Source: Dastarcus helophoroides
Lineage: Eukaryota > Arthropoda > Insecta > Coleoptera > Bothrideridae
Length of the DNA stretch: 64,000 nucleotides
Assembly (NCBI GenBank): GCA_028583605.1
Contig: CM053327.1
Span: 30,535,126-30,599,125 of the forward strand
Direction of reading: 5' to 3'
Position 1 is the first letter of the stretch. Every line of letters starts with the position of its first letter. The position numbers and the translations under genes were made by a program. Of the stretch, positions 42,690 through 54,590 are shown piece after piece. Below the pieces are notes generated by a model that was not told the origin of the DNA, ran no database searches, and saw nothing but the letters and a program-made list of their open reading frames with translations.

Positions 42690-43899
42690 TCTTAAGAATT
42701 TGTGGGCCCAATGGAAATCCCTTCAGGTAGAGGATGGGGTGCTGAAGAGGCCATGGGAAAGCGCCGATGGAAAGCGTGTCAACTTGCAGTTGGTGGTACC
42801 TCAGGAGAACATTCCACATGTTTTGTGGGTGATGCACAATGGGACTTCTGATGGACATCTAGGGATGAACAAGACCTTGGAGAAGATTCAGAAACGGTTC
42901 ATTTGGGTTAACTGCAGGAAGGACGTCGAGCGGTGGTGTCGGAAATCACCTGCGCTGCATCCAAGGGTCCTCGTACAAGAACCAAAGGGGTCCTAAAGAA
43001 GTATAAGGTGGGAGTTCCATTTGAAAGAGTTGCAATCGATGTGGCAGGACCATTTCCAGCATCAGACGATGGGAACAAGTACATCCTGGTGGCGCCATGG
43101 ATTATTTCAGTAAATGGTCTAAAGCTTACGCCATACCGAACCAGGAAGCTACCACAGTCGCAAGGGTTCTTGTGGACAACTTCATCTGTCGATTTGGAAC
43201 TATACTCGGACCAAAGAAAGAGTTTAGAATCGGGGGTCTTTCAAGAGATGTGCCGTCTTCTTGGAATAAAGAAAATTCGAACGACGCCTCTTTATCAACA
43301 GTCTGATGGAATGGTGGAAGGATTTAACGGAACGTTGGAGGAACATCTTTCGAAGGTCGTTTCCAAGCATCAGAAAGTCTGGGATCGACAACTACCACTA
43401 ATGGCTTTATCGCGCGGCAAGTCATGAAACTACTACATAACGACAAACCAAGAAATCTCTCTGGCAATAAATAAGGATCCGCTTGCGAGACTAAGACTCC
43501 AGCAAAAGTGATCTTCGGGAGGGAACTTTGGCTTCCGTGTGACTTTGGGTTTGGATCACCAAGAGAGACCCCAGGGAGACGGTTTTCGTGGACGCCTTGA
43601 GGGAGGCGATATTGGAGACACATGCCCTGGTGCAAACGAAGATCAACTTGGCGACGGACCGGATGAAGACAAGATAAGACGTAAACTCCAACCATGGTGG
43701 TTTCAGTGAGGGCGAATTGGTATGGCTCGGAGAGGAGAAAGGGAGTTTCGTCAAAGTTTACGCCATGTTGGAAGGGACCTACAAAGCGCTGAAGAGAATC
43801 AACGTCTTGGTATACAGGATCAAGCGCAGTCCCAGGACCAAGATGAAAGTGATACATCTCAACAGACTGTGCAAATATAGTAGCGAGGTGACTGATTGA
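42690..43899 (+). pseudogene. gypsy pol integrase, multiply frameshifted
   Basis: Zinc-binding region: His residues in VMHNGTSDGHLGMNKTLEK; the Cys pair is disrupted after RWCRKS. Core: first Asp in IDVAGPFPASDDGNKY, second in ELYSDQ (in another frame), Glu in QQSDGMVEGFNGTLEEHL (normally VERFN). Frame changes occur near 42950, 43095, 43200 and 43400. The C-terminal part resumes at 43717 with KALKRINVLVYRIKRS and ends IHLNRLCKYSSEVTD, stop at 43897-43899. Compare with the nearly intact minus-strand copy at 63159-64000. Confidence 0.85.
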
Positions 43900-43935
43900 A
43901 ACTGATCCAGACGATCAGTCTTAACAGGAAGGCAG

Positions 43936-44259
43936 TGTAATAAAATGTAGTTATAAAATTTAGTAAGGAATTTTCTAGAAAAATTTGATAATGTGAAGCG
44001 GCCACGACAATGAATTATACGGCAGATAAGGGCTCTAGATGTTTCCGAAAGCGATGAATCTTATCTGTCCGCCCGTTCTATAAACCGGAACAGCACCTAT
44101 AAATATACGCGGTCGACTTTCCCTTAGTTAGTTAGTTAATCAAACAGTGTTGGTGAGTTAATTAGTCTGTTGATCAGTTAATTAAGTGAATTATAATTGT
44201 AGCGTTCCGAAATCAGTTTGGAAATAAAGTGGTTACAATTCACGAAGTATTATTGTACA
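43936..44259 (+). promoter_or_regulatory. gypsy copy B 3' LTR
   Basis: Starts TGTAATAAAATGTAG right after the polypurine tract and ends ATTGTACA. It contains GGCAGATAAG ... CTTATCTGTC (44021-44070) in the same inverted arrangement as LTR A, a decayed heat-shock-like string (TTTCCGAAA at 44042), TATAAATATA at 44099-44106 and AATAAA at 44223-44228. About 324 bp. It is recognisably related to LTR A, but diverged. Confidence 0.75.
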
Positions 44260-45839
44260 AACCAATAACGAGCAGCAATATTAATGAGGTCAAGGAAAAC
44301 CAAAATTGGCCTATAGTTGTTAGTTGTAAATATTTTCAACTGTAATACGCTCGACTGTTTTGTTACAGGACATTTAATGACAGAGTAATATGCCCCAACA
44401 TTTCTCTCGTCGGGTCTACCCTTGACCAAATTGTAAAAAGTAATCAAAGGTTTATTAAATGAAATAAGTGCCTATAAATTGTCGATAAATTTAATTAGAT
44501 TAATTTTGGTTTTTGGAATACGTCTCGGATACGCTCTAAGATTGCCATTAAGTTACAAGTAATACTCATATGAAGTACAAATTTGACATCTGTAATGTAA
44601 TCCATCTGTATGTATAGTTCACTAATATCAGTTCGATTTGGTGACGAAAGAGATGTAGATATCTAAGGTGTGCGACAAAACAAATATTGTTCAATTCCCA
44701 CGCGCGCCCTTTTTTTTCGAACTAAAAGTGCCTTGAGCGATTTTTGATAGGGGAACATGTGTAATTTCGCGTGACCATCGAGCTAATTTGCGTTACCATC
44801 ATGCTCTAATGTTAACAGTATTATGTAGCTATGAGTAAGACGTGTAAAAAAAGTGTTATCGGCACCAGGGTTTGAACTCGCGACCTAACTAGAGACTTTC
44901 GAGTAGTAATTATTGTCAAATATTTATTTTGAATATTATTATGGATAAGACGTTCATTATCTCTGAAAAAATTTGTTGTCCATTATCAGACAGTCAAACA
45001 CGGGTGAAATAATGCTGACAAAAAATTTAAAACAATATGCAGTAACAAATAGCACGTCAAATACGTGTTTTGTGATGCTAAATTCCCCTGAGCGTTTTCT
45101 TAATTTTATTCTTAGGCCAATTTGTTTTCATTGAGGTGCTGTAAATATCTGAAAAACACGTAAAATAGGTTGCAAAATTTATAGAACTTCTGAAAAAAAA
45201 TTGGACTCAATCCACATTTCTACTCAATTTCTTAATTTACCACAACGAAGCAAAATACCCTTTTTCTCCCGAAGTCAGAATAAAATAACAGTAAACCCGA
45301 AGGCAATAACCCAGGATTAATACAAAGCGCTGAATAATAGTAGCTAACTTAATGGAAAAGTGTGTTCTCTGAAACAATTAGGTAATTGATAAAACTTATA
45401 ACCTTGACGCAATCACCAAGGAAGGTTGGTTTGGCAGTAAACTGGGGGTTCGTTTATAAATGGAAGGACTGTATAAACTTTGTATCAAGTCTCCAAGTCC
45501 TGCTTCGCTTGGCTAAACGCCACAGGCCGTATTGATCTTCAGCAAGGTTATGTCCCTTTGACACCACGCTGCGTATATCGCGCTCCTCTTTCTACAATAC
45601 CCTATGTTAACAGTGCTGTACTAGCCCACGTATTTATCTGAAACTTGGCGCTTTCAGTGGATGTCATCAAACTGTTGCTGCTTTCGCAACATATGACCAC
45701 TGAGAAATGAAAACTAGTTTGTGGTTACGTTATGACAACTTTTTGGTTTTTAATTACGGGGGTGTTTTTGCAGATTTTTCATGTGTGTGTATTTATTGCA
45801 CGAAATGAGCAGGGTAACGTGTAGGTGTGCAGCCAGCAC
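44260..45839. other. intergenic sequence with dispersed repeat scraps
   Basis: 44770-44850 is an uninterrupted copy of the repeat cut at 19384. 45400-45800 has balanced composition but no frame I can support. No gene recognised. Confidence 0.4.
44855..44935 (-). repeat. tRNA-derived SINE-like fragment
   Basis: The minus strand reads GGTCGCGAGTTCAAACCCTG followed by GTGCCG, which contains a polymerase III B-box-like GAGTTCAAACC. No A box, acceptor stem or anticodon arm can be folded, so it is not a tRNA gene. A similar plus-strand string, AGTTCGAACCCACACTGG, lies at 54178-54195. Confidence 0.4.
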
Positions 45840-46295
45840 TCAAGGGCGGTTGATCAAGAGAGGCGGCATGTGGGCTGATCCGGGGTTTCCCAATTTTTCC
45901 TGCAATAATTCACTTTGTAAATCATAAAATTTTAACGCAACAAATTGTTTATGTTGTAACATACGTAATAACTTTGAACGCATGGACTCTATATCAATAT
46001 AAGAACAATTTTTTTTAGAAATGTCACTTTGGAAGTTCTGATATTTTCTCATTATTTGTAACTTAAATTTAGAATCTTCTATTTCCTCGATTTGAAGTTT
46101 TAAGCTAAAACATGGGTGGTGTTGGGTGGCGCATTGGCCCTTAAAAGTTGGACTTAAAAAGAAATTAATTCCTAATTGTTTTTCTATGATGGATAAAGTT
46201 AACGAGTGAAATACCAAAATATATTTTTTTCTTCGCCGTAGCAAGAAAAAACTATTTAAGGAGCTTTCCTTTTGACCATCCAAAATAAAATACAA
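45840..46295 (-). CDS. unrecognised 151-codon open frame, doubtful gene
   Basis: Open from ATG 46293-46295 to TGA 45840-45842. The product is basic with a possible helical middle (KLQIEEIEDSKFKLQIMRKY), one Cys-rich stretch (GQCATQHHPCF), and no signal peptide or domain I know. At this AT content an open frame of this length is uncommon but not decisive. No start context, splice sites or neighbours support it. It could be a degenerate transposase tail. Confidence 0.2.
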   Translation of the reverse strand: MYFILDGQKESSLNSFFLLRRRKKYILVFHSLTLSIIEKQLGINFFLSPTFKGQCATQHHPCFSLKLQIEEIEDSKFKLQIMRKYQNFQSDISKKNCSYIDIESMRSKLLRMLQHKQFVALKFYDLQSELLQEKLGNPGSAHMPPLLINRP

Positions 46296-46608
46296 CTTCA
46301 GAAAAATCTTTTATTTTATACTTAATGACAAATGGCGATATTATCTTTGTTTGTAAATTAGATTAGCCCCACCCCCCAAATAGACTGACTTATGTTCGCC
46401 CATGAGTCAACATGTTTGACTTTTGTGTCATTTAAAAATAAAACTTTAAATTTCCACAGAAAGTCAACATTTTTTTGTGAGAAAAAGCCAAAATTTTGAG
46501 AAAAAGTCAGAATTTTAGATGTAATCTAGAAAATTTGGACCAGATCAACATTGATATGAAGATTTTCTTTTTTTACATTTCGACTTTCATATCTTCATTC
46601 CGACTTTT
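46296..46608. other. AT-rich spacer
   Basis: No gene seen. Confidence 0.4.
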
Positions 46609-46782
46609 TAAAGTTTATTCCACTTGCAAATGGCAACAATGGAAACAAGGACAGATGGCGATGAACCGCCAGGATAGGTTGTAATTTTTGAGAAAAATTC
46701 TGTTTAGCAACGAGTTTTATAACTTGGAATTTCTATAGAACAAAATAAGTTCTCACTGTGTCAAGCTAGACCGCACAGGAAA
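46609..46782 (-). pseudogene. small CR1-like LINE tail fragment
   Basis: Minus-strand text matches the last about 200 bp of the CR1-like LINE, from the LDTVRT region through FFYRTSK and HRHLSLF to the terminus AGTGGAATAAACTT. A deletion removes the segment between NYNLS and the AVHR region. No open frame is left. Confidence 0.75.
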
Positions 46783-48019
46783 TTTAGAAATTTCTCTAAA
46801 TTTCGATGCTAAAATTGAAAAGTTATTTCGAAATTTTGAGAACTCTAAATTTTGAAAGCATCAAGATAATGTGAAAGTCAAAATTTAAAAAAAAACTAAA
46901 TGTTTAAAATTTGATATTTTTGAAGAAGATAATTTTTTTAAAATATGGTGGAATTTTTAAAAGGTCTAAACTTGAGAAAAATAAATCAAAAATTTGGGAA
47001 AAGGTCGAAATTTATAGAAGTTAAAATTTTGGAACAGTCAAAATTCAGAAAAAGTTGAAACTTAAGGTCCAAATTTCCCAGAAGCGATGATATTTTTAAA
47101 AAGAAAAAGTACATGTTTTCAAAAAAGTCGAAATTAAGAAAAAAAAGATGAAATTTTCAAAGCAATCTAGAAAATTGTCGGAACGCTGAAAAAGAATAGA
47201 ATAAGTACATATTTAAAAAAATCAGTTTTGATAAAAAGTTGAAAACTTGATGTAAATAGAACCTTCAATAATGAGAAAATTTAAAAACCTCGAAATTTTT
47301 TTAAACTGAAATTTGCGAAAATCAAAACTTCTAGAAAAGGTCCAGCAAAAATGTTTACAAAATAAAATGAAAATTGCCAATGCTGCAATTTTAAACTAAA
47401 TCACAATTGAGGAAATGTAGAAGTTTTGAAAAAAAATCTTCATTAAAAAATGAAAACTTCGAGGAGAAGAGGAAATTTTGAGTCGAAATATTTTTAGAAA
47501 ATGTCGAAATATTGAAATATGTGGAAGATTTTCACAATAAGTACAAAATTTTAAGAAAAAAAAGTGTGGAAGTTTTCAAAATAAGTCAAAAGTTTGAGAA
47601 AAAGCTAATATTTTGAAAGTAGACATTTAGCAATTCGAAGTTTCGAAAAAAGCCAACATTTTCAAGAGCCGGAATTCAAAAAAATGATATTTTAAAAAAG
47701 TCGAATTCAAAAGTCGAAGTTTTAAAAAATGTCGAAAATTTCAAAAAAATGTCATAATATTCGAAAATACTGAAAAAAAAATCAACATATTTAAAAAGAA
47801 CGAAATTTTCAGAAAAAGTGTGCAACTACGTCGAAATATTTAAAGAAAATCTAAATTTTGTAAAAAAGTCACAATTAAACAAAATTAATTTAAAAAAAAT
47901 AAATTTGAAATTTAAAAAAAGCGGAAATAAAAAAAAATCGAAATATGGAAAAGTTAAAATTGTCATAAAGTTAAAATCGAAATTAAAATAAAAGAATGTC
48001 GAAATCTTGAAAAAAGTGT
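46783..48019. other. AT quasi-repeat
   Basis: Dense GTCGAAATTTTGAAAAAA-type phrases; no gene. Confidence 0.5.
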
Positions 48020-51000
48020 CGAAATTTTCGTCAAATTCTTGAGATGACAGTCGAAACAATTTTCGGAAAAAGTCGGGAAAATGAATGATTCTAAAAAAAT
48101 TCCAAATTTAAATGAGAAATCTGGATTCCCCTAAAAAATTTAATCAAAATTTGGAGAGAAGGTCAAAATTCTGAAAGTGCAAGTTTTGCAATGTCGAAAT
48201 TTCAAAACAAAAAGTCAAAATGCTCAAAAAAGTTGAAAAGTTTCAAAAAAAACACTTGGAAAGGAATAAAAATGTTGTTGCAATAATATGAAAACCATGG
48301 AATCCTGTTGCTATAAAAAAAAGAAACAAAATTTTCAAGAGCCGAATTCTTGAGATGAAAGTCGAAACAATTATACGAAAAAGCCTGTAAAATGCATAGT
48401 CTTTAAAAAATTCCAAAATTACATGAAAAATGTAAATACTCATAAAAAATGTAATCAAAAATTTTGAGGGAAAGTCAAGATTTTGAAAATGGTAACTTTT
48501 CCATGTAGAAATTTTAAAAAAGTAAAAAGTTTCGAAAATCTATAAAATATTGGAGTTAAAAAAATCTAATCAATTTTGAATAAATGTAAAAATGTTGAAA
48601 AATGACGAGATCTTTGATCAGTCAAAATTCTTAAAAAAATCTTGAAGTTTTCAGAAAAAGTCAAAATACTCGAAAAATTTGAAAATTTTCAACAAAAAAA
48701 AACAAAACTCTTGAAAAGGACGAAATTCAAATTCTTGAGATGATAGTCGAACCAATTTTCAGAAAAGTCGACAAAATCTCTGAAAAAATTTCAAAATTAA
48801 ATGAAAAATGTAAATACTCGTAAAAAATATAAACACAAATTTTGAGACAAATTCAAAATTTTGAAAATGGCAACTTTGCCATGTCATATATTCAAAAAAA
48901 AGCAACAATTTTTAAAAAGCTATAAATATTGGAATTAAAAAAATCTAATCAATCCCAAATAAACGTAGAAAGGTTGAAAAGTGTGGAGATCTTCAATCAG
49001 TCGAAATTTTCAAAAAATCTTGAAGTTTTCAGAAAAAGTCAAAATACTCAAAAAGATTTGAAATTTTCAACAAAAAAAAACAACACTAAAAAAGGACGAA
49101 ATTTTCAAGAGTCGAATACTTGAGACGAAAGTCGAAACAATTATCAAAAAAAGTCTACAAAATACATAATCTTTAAAACAATTCGAAAATTAAATGAAAG
49201 ATGCAAATACTCATAAACATTTTAATCAAAAATTTTGAGAGAACGTCAAAATTTTGAAAATGGCAACTTTGCTAAGTCAAAGTTTCAAAAAAAGTAAAAA
49301 ACAAAACACTTAAAATGGACGAAATTTTCAAGAGTCGAATTCTTGAGATGGAAGTGGAAACAAGTTTCAGAAAATGTCGACGATGTATAATCTTAAATTT
49401 AAATAAAAAATGTAAATACTCATAAAAAAAATGTTGAGAGAAAGTCAAAATTTTTAAAGTGGAAACTTTGCAATGTCAAAGTTTCAAAAAAAGTCAAAGT
49501 AGAACAATATGAGACTTTGAATCAGTTGAAATTCTCAAGAGAATCTTAAATTTTTAAAATAAAAGGCAAATAACTTAAACAAGTTGTAAATTTTCAAAAA
49601 AAAGCCAAACACTTAAAAAGGACGAACTTTTCCGGAGTCGAATTCTTGAGATGAAGCTCAAAACAAATTCAGAAAAATTCGAGAAAATGTATAGTCTTAA
49701 ATTTAAATGAAAAATGTAAATACTCATAAAAAAAAATATAATCAAAAATTTTGAGAGAAAGTCAAAATTTTTAAAGTGGAAACTTTGCAATGTCGAAGTT
49801 TCAAAAAAAGTCAAAATTTAAAAAATTTAAAAAAAAAAAAAAAATAAAATCCATCTAAAATAAACGTAGAAATGTTGAACAATGTCGAGATGTTGAATCA
49901 GTCGAAATTCTCAAAAGAATCTTGAAGTTTAAAAAAAAGGCAAATAACTTAAAAAAGTTGTAAATTTTCAAAAAAAAACTAAACACTTACAGAGGACGAA
50001 CTTTTCCAAAGTCGAATTCTTGAGATGAAAGTCGAAACGAATTTAGCAAAAATCGGCAAAATGTATAGTCTTAAATTTAAATGAAAAATGTATATATTCA
50101 TAAAAACTGTAATCAAAAATTTTGAAAGAAAGTCAAAATTTTTAAAGTGGAAACTTTGCAATGTCGAAGTTTCAAAAAATTTAAAAAAAAATCGAATCAA
50201 TCTAAAATAAATATAGAAATATTGGGATTATGAATCAGTCGAAATTCTCAAAAGAATCTTGAAATTTTTAAAAAGAGGCAAATAACTCAAAAGAGTTGTA
50301 AATTTTCAAAAAAAAAACACTTAAAAGGAACGAAATTTTCCAGAGTCGAGTTCTTGAGATGAAAGTTGAAACAATTTTTAGAAAAAGTCGACAAAATGTA
50401 TAATCTTAAATTTAAATGAAAAATGTAAATACACATAAAAAATGTAATCAAAAATTTTGGGACAAAGTCAACATTTTTAAAATGGAAACTTTGCAATGTC
50501 TAAGTTTCAAAAAAAGTCAAAATTTTTAAAAAATCTTTTAAAGTATTGAAATTTAAAAAAAAATCAAATCAATCTAAAACAAATGTAGAAATGTTTAACA
50601 ATGTCGAGAGTTTGAATCAGTCGAAATTCTTAAAATAATCTTGAAGTTTTAAAAAAGGGGCAAATAAAAGTTGTAAATTTTCAAAAAAAGAACTAAACAC
50701 TTAAAGAGGATGAACTTTTCCAAAGTCGAATTTTTGAAATGAAAGACGAAACGAATTCAGAAAAAGTCGACAAAATGTATAGTCTTAAATTTAAATGAAA
50801 AATGTAAATACTCATAAAAAATGTAATCAAAAATTTTGAGAGAAAGTCAAAACATTCAAAAGGGACGAAATTTTCCAGAGTCGAATTCTTGAGATGAAAG
50901 TTGAAACAATTTTCAGAAAAAGTCGACAAAATGTATAATCTTAAATTTAAATGAAAAATATAAATACTCATAAAAAAGTAATCAAAAATTTTGAGACAAA

Positions 51001-52320
51001 GTCAAAATTTTTAGAGTGGAAACTTTGCAATGTCGAAGTTTCAAAAAAAGTCAAAATTTAAAAAAAATCTTTTAAAGTATTGGAATTAAAAAAAAATCAA
51101 ATCAACCTAAAATAAATCTAGAAATGTTAAAAAGTGTCGAGATCTTCAATTAGTCGAAATTCTCAAAAAATCTTGAAGTTTTCAGAAAAAGTCAAAACAC
51201 TCAAAAAGTTTGGAAATTTTCAGCAAAAAAAAAAAAAACAAAACGTTTAAAAAGGACGAAATTTTCAAGAGTCGAATTCTTGAGATGAAAGTCGAAACAA
51301 TTTTCAGAAAAAGTTAAGAAAATTCTTGGAAAAAATTCAAATTCAAATGAAAAATTTAAACTCGTAAAAAATTTAATCAACAATTTTAAGAGAAAGTCAA
51401 AATTTAAAAGTGGAAAACTTGCAATGTCAAATTTTCAAAAAAAGACAACTTTTTTAAAAAATCTTTAAAATAATTTGAATTAAAAAAAAATCGAATCAAT
51501 CTAAATTAAAGTAGAAATATTGAAAAATGTCGAAATTCTCAAAAAATATTGAAGTTTTCAAATAAAGTCAAAATACTCAAAAAAAGCTGGAAATTTTCAA
51601 AAAAAAACCGAACACTTAAAAAAGACAAAACTTTCAGAAAAATTACAATTACGAGAGAAAGTCAAAATTTGAAAGTGGAAACTTTGCAAAAAAAGGCAAC
51701 CTGTTTAAAAATCTTTAAAATAATCCGAATTAAAAAAAATCGAATCAATCTAAATTGAAGCAAGAATATTGAAAAATGTTGAGATTTTCAATTAGTCGAA
51801 ATTCTCAAAAAAATCTTCAGGTTTTGAAAAAAGTCAAAATACTTGTATGAACATTTTTTTGCAAAAAAACGAAACACTTAAAAAGACAACAGTCGAATTC
51901 TTGAGATAAAAGTCGAAACAATTTTCAGAAAAATTCGAAAAAATTCTGGGAAAAAATTCAAATTTAAATGAAAAATCTAAATACTGGTAAAAAATTTAAT
52001 CAAAAATTTTGACAGAAACTCAAAATTTGAAAGTGGAAACTTTGCAATGTCAAACTTTCAAAAAAAATCAACTTTTTAAAAAAAATCGTTAAAATAATTT
52101 GAATTAATAAAAAATCGGATCAATCTAAATTAAAGTAAAAATATTGAAAAAGGTCGCGATTTTCAATAAGTCGAAATTCTCAAAAATATCTTGACGTTTT
52201 CAAAAAAGTCAAAATACTCAAATAAGTTGGAAATTTTCAAAAAAAACGAACACTTAGAAAAGGCGAAATTTTCAGAAAAATTACAATTACGAGAGAAAGT
52301 CGAAATTTTTGAAACAAAAA
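48020..52320. repeat. tandem array, about 12 copies, irregular 300-390-bp period
   Basis: The landmark GTCGAATTCTTGAGATGAAA recurs near 48030, 48343, 48733, 49113, 49335, 49637, 50012, 50345, 50722, 50880, 51270 and 51890. Between landmarks come AAATGAAAAATGTAAATACTC, AGTGGAAACTTTGCAATGTC, CTAAAATAAATGTAGAAATG and AATCTTGAAGTTTTCAG, in constant order. Copies differ by deletions of whole sub-blocks (222-bp and 158-bp spacings). Non-coding; the minus-strand F/I-rich frames are array noise. Confidence 0.85.
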
Positions 52321-54290
52321 TCTAAATTTGGCAAAAAAGTCAAAATAAAAAAAGAATTTTGGGTCGAAATTTTGAAAAATATGATTTTTACAACACTCAA
52401 AACTAGGACATTAATATCACTTAACGCCTAGAAATGATCTAGTTAGAGAGGGAGAGAGATTCTATTTTTCAAGATGCCCACCAGTGAATGTCTGAAAAAT
52501 TAGGTGAAAAAATAAGATGGAAATTTACATAATTTACCCATATGGGAAGTTAGTATTTTCAGATGTCGCAACAAATGTTATAAAAGGAATACCTCGAAGT
52601 TTAACATAACCTAAATCTGGCGGAAAATAAGTTTGTTTAGCTTCTATAGCTTAGAATTCCCGTTTGCCTCCTATAGGTTAAAAAACCTGACCGATCTGCT
52701 TTTTGGTTTCAAATTCTGTCGATTTATGGAATCGAGTTTTCGCGATTCGCCGTGTAGACTTCTGTTAGAGGATTATTGTTTTTCTCCTGTAAATTATACT
52801 CAATTGATATTAAATTCCTGGTTATTCAATGAAGGTAGCCATGAAATCAATGCAGCATGTAAAATTATTTCATTTCTGACTATAATTACATTCTCACTTT
52901 ATACCTTCACACTGCTACAAAAAACTTTCGAATTGAAAAAATGATAGTCCCCTAACACCTGACGATTCAAAGATTTAAAGCACAATGAAGAAACATGCAA
53001 AGTAAGTAGTTATTTTATTTGTAACTTTGGTGACGTTCTTACAAAAAACTTTCGAATTTCCATATCAATTAAAAAATTGCGTTACCATCATAAGTAGTTA
53101 ACCTTGGAGGTTTAAAGGGTCCCAAACACTATCATTAACTCTATATCAGTAAACATGAAGCGTCTTAGGGTCTATTGGTCTGTCTGTCTGTCTGTCGACC
53201 TATCTTTTGTCCGGACTAATCTCGGAAACTGCTAAATCGATTTTAATAAAACTTTTACTGAAATATGGAGTATTTTTAGGGGTACCTTTTAGACTATTCT
53301 TATTTAAATAAAACTCAACCTTTCACTTCTAAAGAGTCAACCGTGCTAACAATTTTATTTGAGATTATAACATGGAACATACGAAAGAGAAACCCAACCT
53401 TTCGCAGACAAAGTCGTGGGGGCTAGCTAGTTTGTGAATAAAGGGTGGCGTTTTCGGGGAGTTTTATCGTATTAGCATAATTCCTTACATTTTCACAAAA
53501 TCTGAGTTAGTACTGCTAAATTTTTAACAAATGTTGCCACAACTTTCATTAAAAAATTAAATTAGGTGTACCTACGTTGAAAATAATGTGTGTGTCAGGA
53601 CTGATTTTTCTTGTTTATGTTCATCTGATAGGTTAGTCATTTTATTCCGAGGTCTATATTTATTACGCATTTAAACGTAAATAAAAGCTTCCTGTATATG
53701 TAATATCAGTTGATTCTTGCAAAAACTTTCACCCTCACAATTAAGACTTTCACACTAGTGACAAGTTCTGCTTAATTGCACGAAACAATGGAACGATGTT
53801 TTTATGACAAGAATTCGAGCGATTCATAGCGACATAACCGATCCCTCTCATAAACTAGCGGATCCTGCATTACATTTTTAACATGGATAATCATTTATGA
53901 TATTTAAGAAGTAACGAGTTATTTAGATAAAAACTCACACTCAGTGGGAACGTAAAAATAATATCAAGTTTAGACAATACAAGAAAGTAATGGAAGAAAA
54001 ATATTAATAATACCCGGAATGAAAACGAAAGTTGGTTTCTCGGGTGAAAATGGCTTATTTACCACAACGTAATATAGTAGGCACGGAAATTAAGGTATAT
54101 AAAAAATTAAGCAGTCATGAGACTGCCGACAGAAGTGAAAACTTAAAACTAGAAGGTAACAGGGCCTATGTAGTCTAGTTCGAACCCACACTGGTTACAA
54201 ACTGATCTTTTGTCATTTTATTAAAATTTGGTTTCTTCTAAACTATCTCATTTTACAAAATATTAATTTTTATTTATATCGATTTAAATC
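52321..54290. other. intergenic sequence, no gene supported
   Basis: More balanced sequence. The plus frame 52633-52944 (103 codons; ends in the hydrophobic stretch ISFLTIITFSLYTFTLL) shows no known domain; it might be a membrane-type exon but I cannot support it. A (GTCT)n run sits at 53178-53193 beside a TIR-repeat-like phrase. 54105-54200 carries the ACTGCCGACAGAAGTGAAA repeat and a B-box-like string. Confidence 0.4.
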
Positions 54291-54539
54291 GGGAAAACAC
54301 TCAGAGACAAAGTCAGAAACGATGAGATCAGAAGAATATGCGGAGTGGACGATGTAGTAAGATGGGACAGACAAAGAAGACACCAATGGTATGACCACGT
54401 AAGAAGAATGGAAGAAGACTGAGATTTTCGAAGGGCCCTGGGGAACATGCCTGTAGAACGTAGACCAAGAGGAAGACTACCCAAGAGATAGGAAGACTAC
54501 CGAAGAGATGGAAAGACAGATCTCAAAAAACCAGAATGA
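54291..54539 (+). pseudogene. RTE-like LINE C-terminal tail
   Basis: One frame reads GKTLRDKVRNDEIRRICGVD, then WDRQRRHQWYDHVRRMEED, then a TGA, then NMPVERRPRGRLPKR, a TAG, and a final TGA at 54537-54539. The pattern I-R-R-x-C-x-V-x-D-V ... W...R-R-x-x-W-x-D-H-V-x-R-M ... R-R-P-x-G-R-P is the known C-terminus of RTE/craTA-type endonuclease-reverse transcriptases. Two in-frame stops and 5' truncation make it a relic. Confidence 0.75.
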
Positions 54540-54590
54540 ATGAATTCGAAGGAAACAGACCAATAGGTTTTCGAAAAGAAGATTATTTCC

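Larger units (their letters stand above)
41793..44259 (+). mobile_element. Ty3/gypsy copy B, internally deleted, with 3' LTR
   Basis: Order: leader hairpin, gag-like coiled-coil start, fusion to pol RNase H, integrase, polypurine tract AGGAAGG (43926-43932) and 3' LTR (43936-44259). The rest of gag, the protease and the reverse transcriptase are missing, and no 5' LTR is found. Closely related in pol to the copy at 62.6-64 kb but far more decayed, so it is an older insertion of the same lineage. Confidence 0.8.

Noticed and set aside
43324..43857. 177-codon minus-strand frame
   Set aside because: Shadow of the gypsy integrase region on the opposite strand.
44855..44935. possible tRNA gene on the minus strand (GAGTTCAAACC)
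   Set aside because: The T-arm does not pair properly and no acceptor, D or anticodon arm can be drawn; kept only as a SINE-like fragment.
47826..51758. many 60-92-codon frames rich in Phe/Ile or Lys
   Set aside because: All fall in the tandem array, repeat with its period and lack any motif.
52633..52944. 103-codon frame with hydrophobic end as a membrane protein gene
   Set aside because: No domain, no start context, no splice or promoter evidence; length is not exceptional for this composition.
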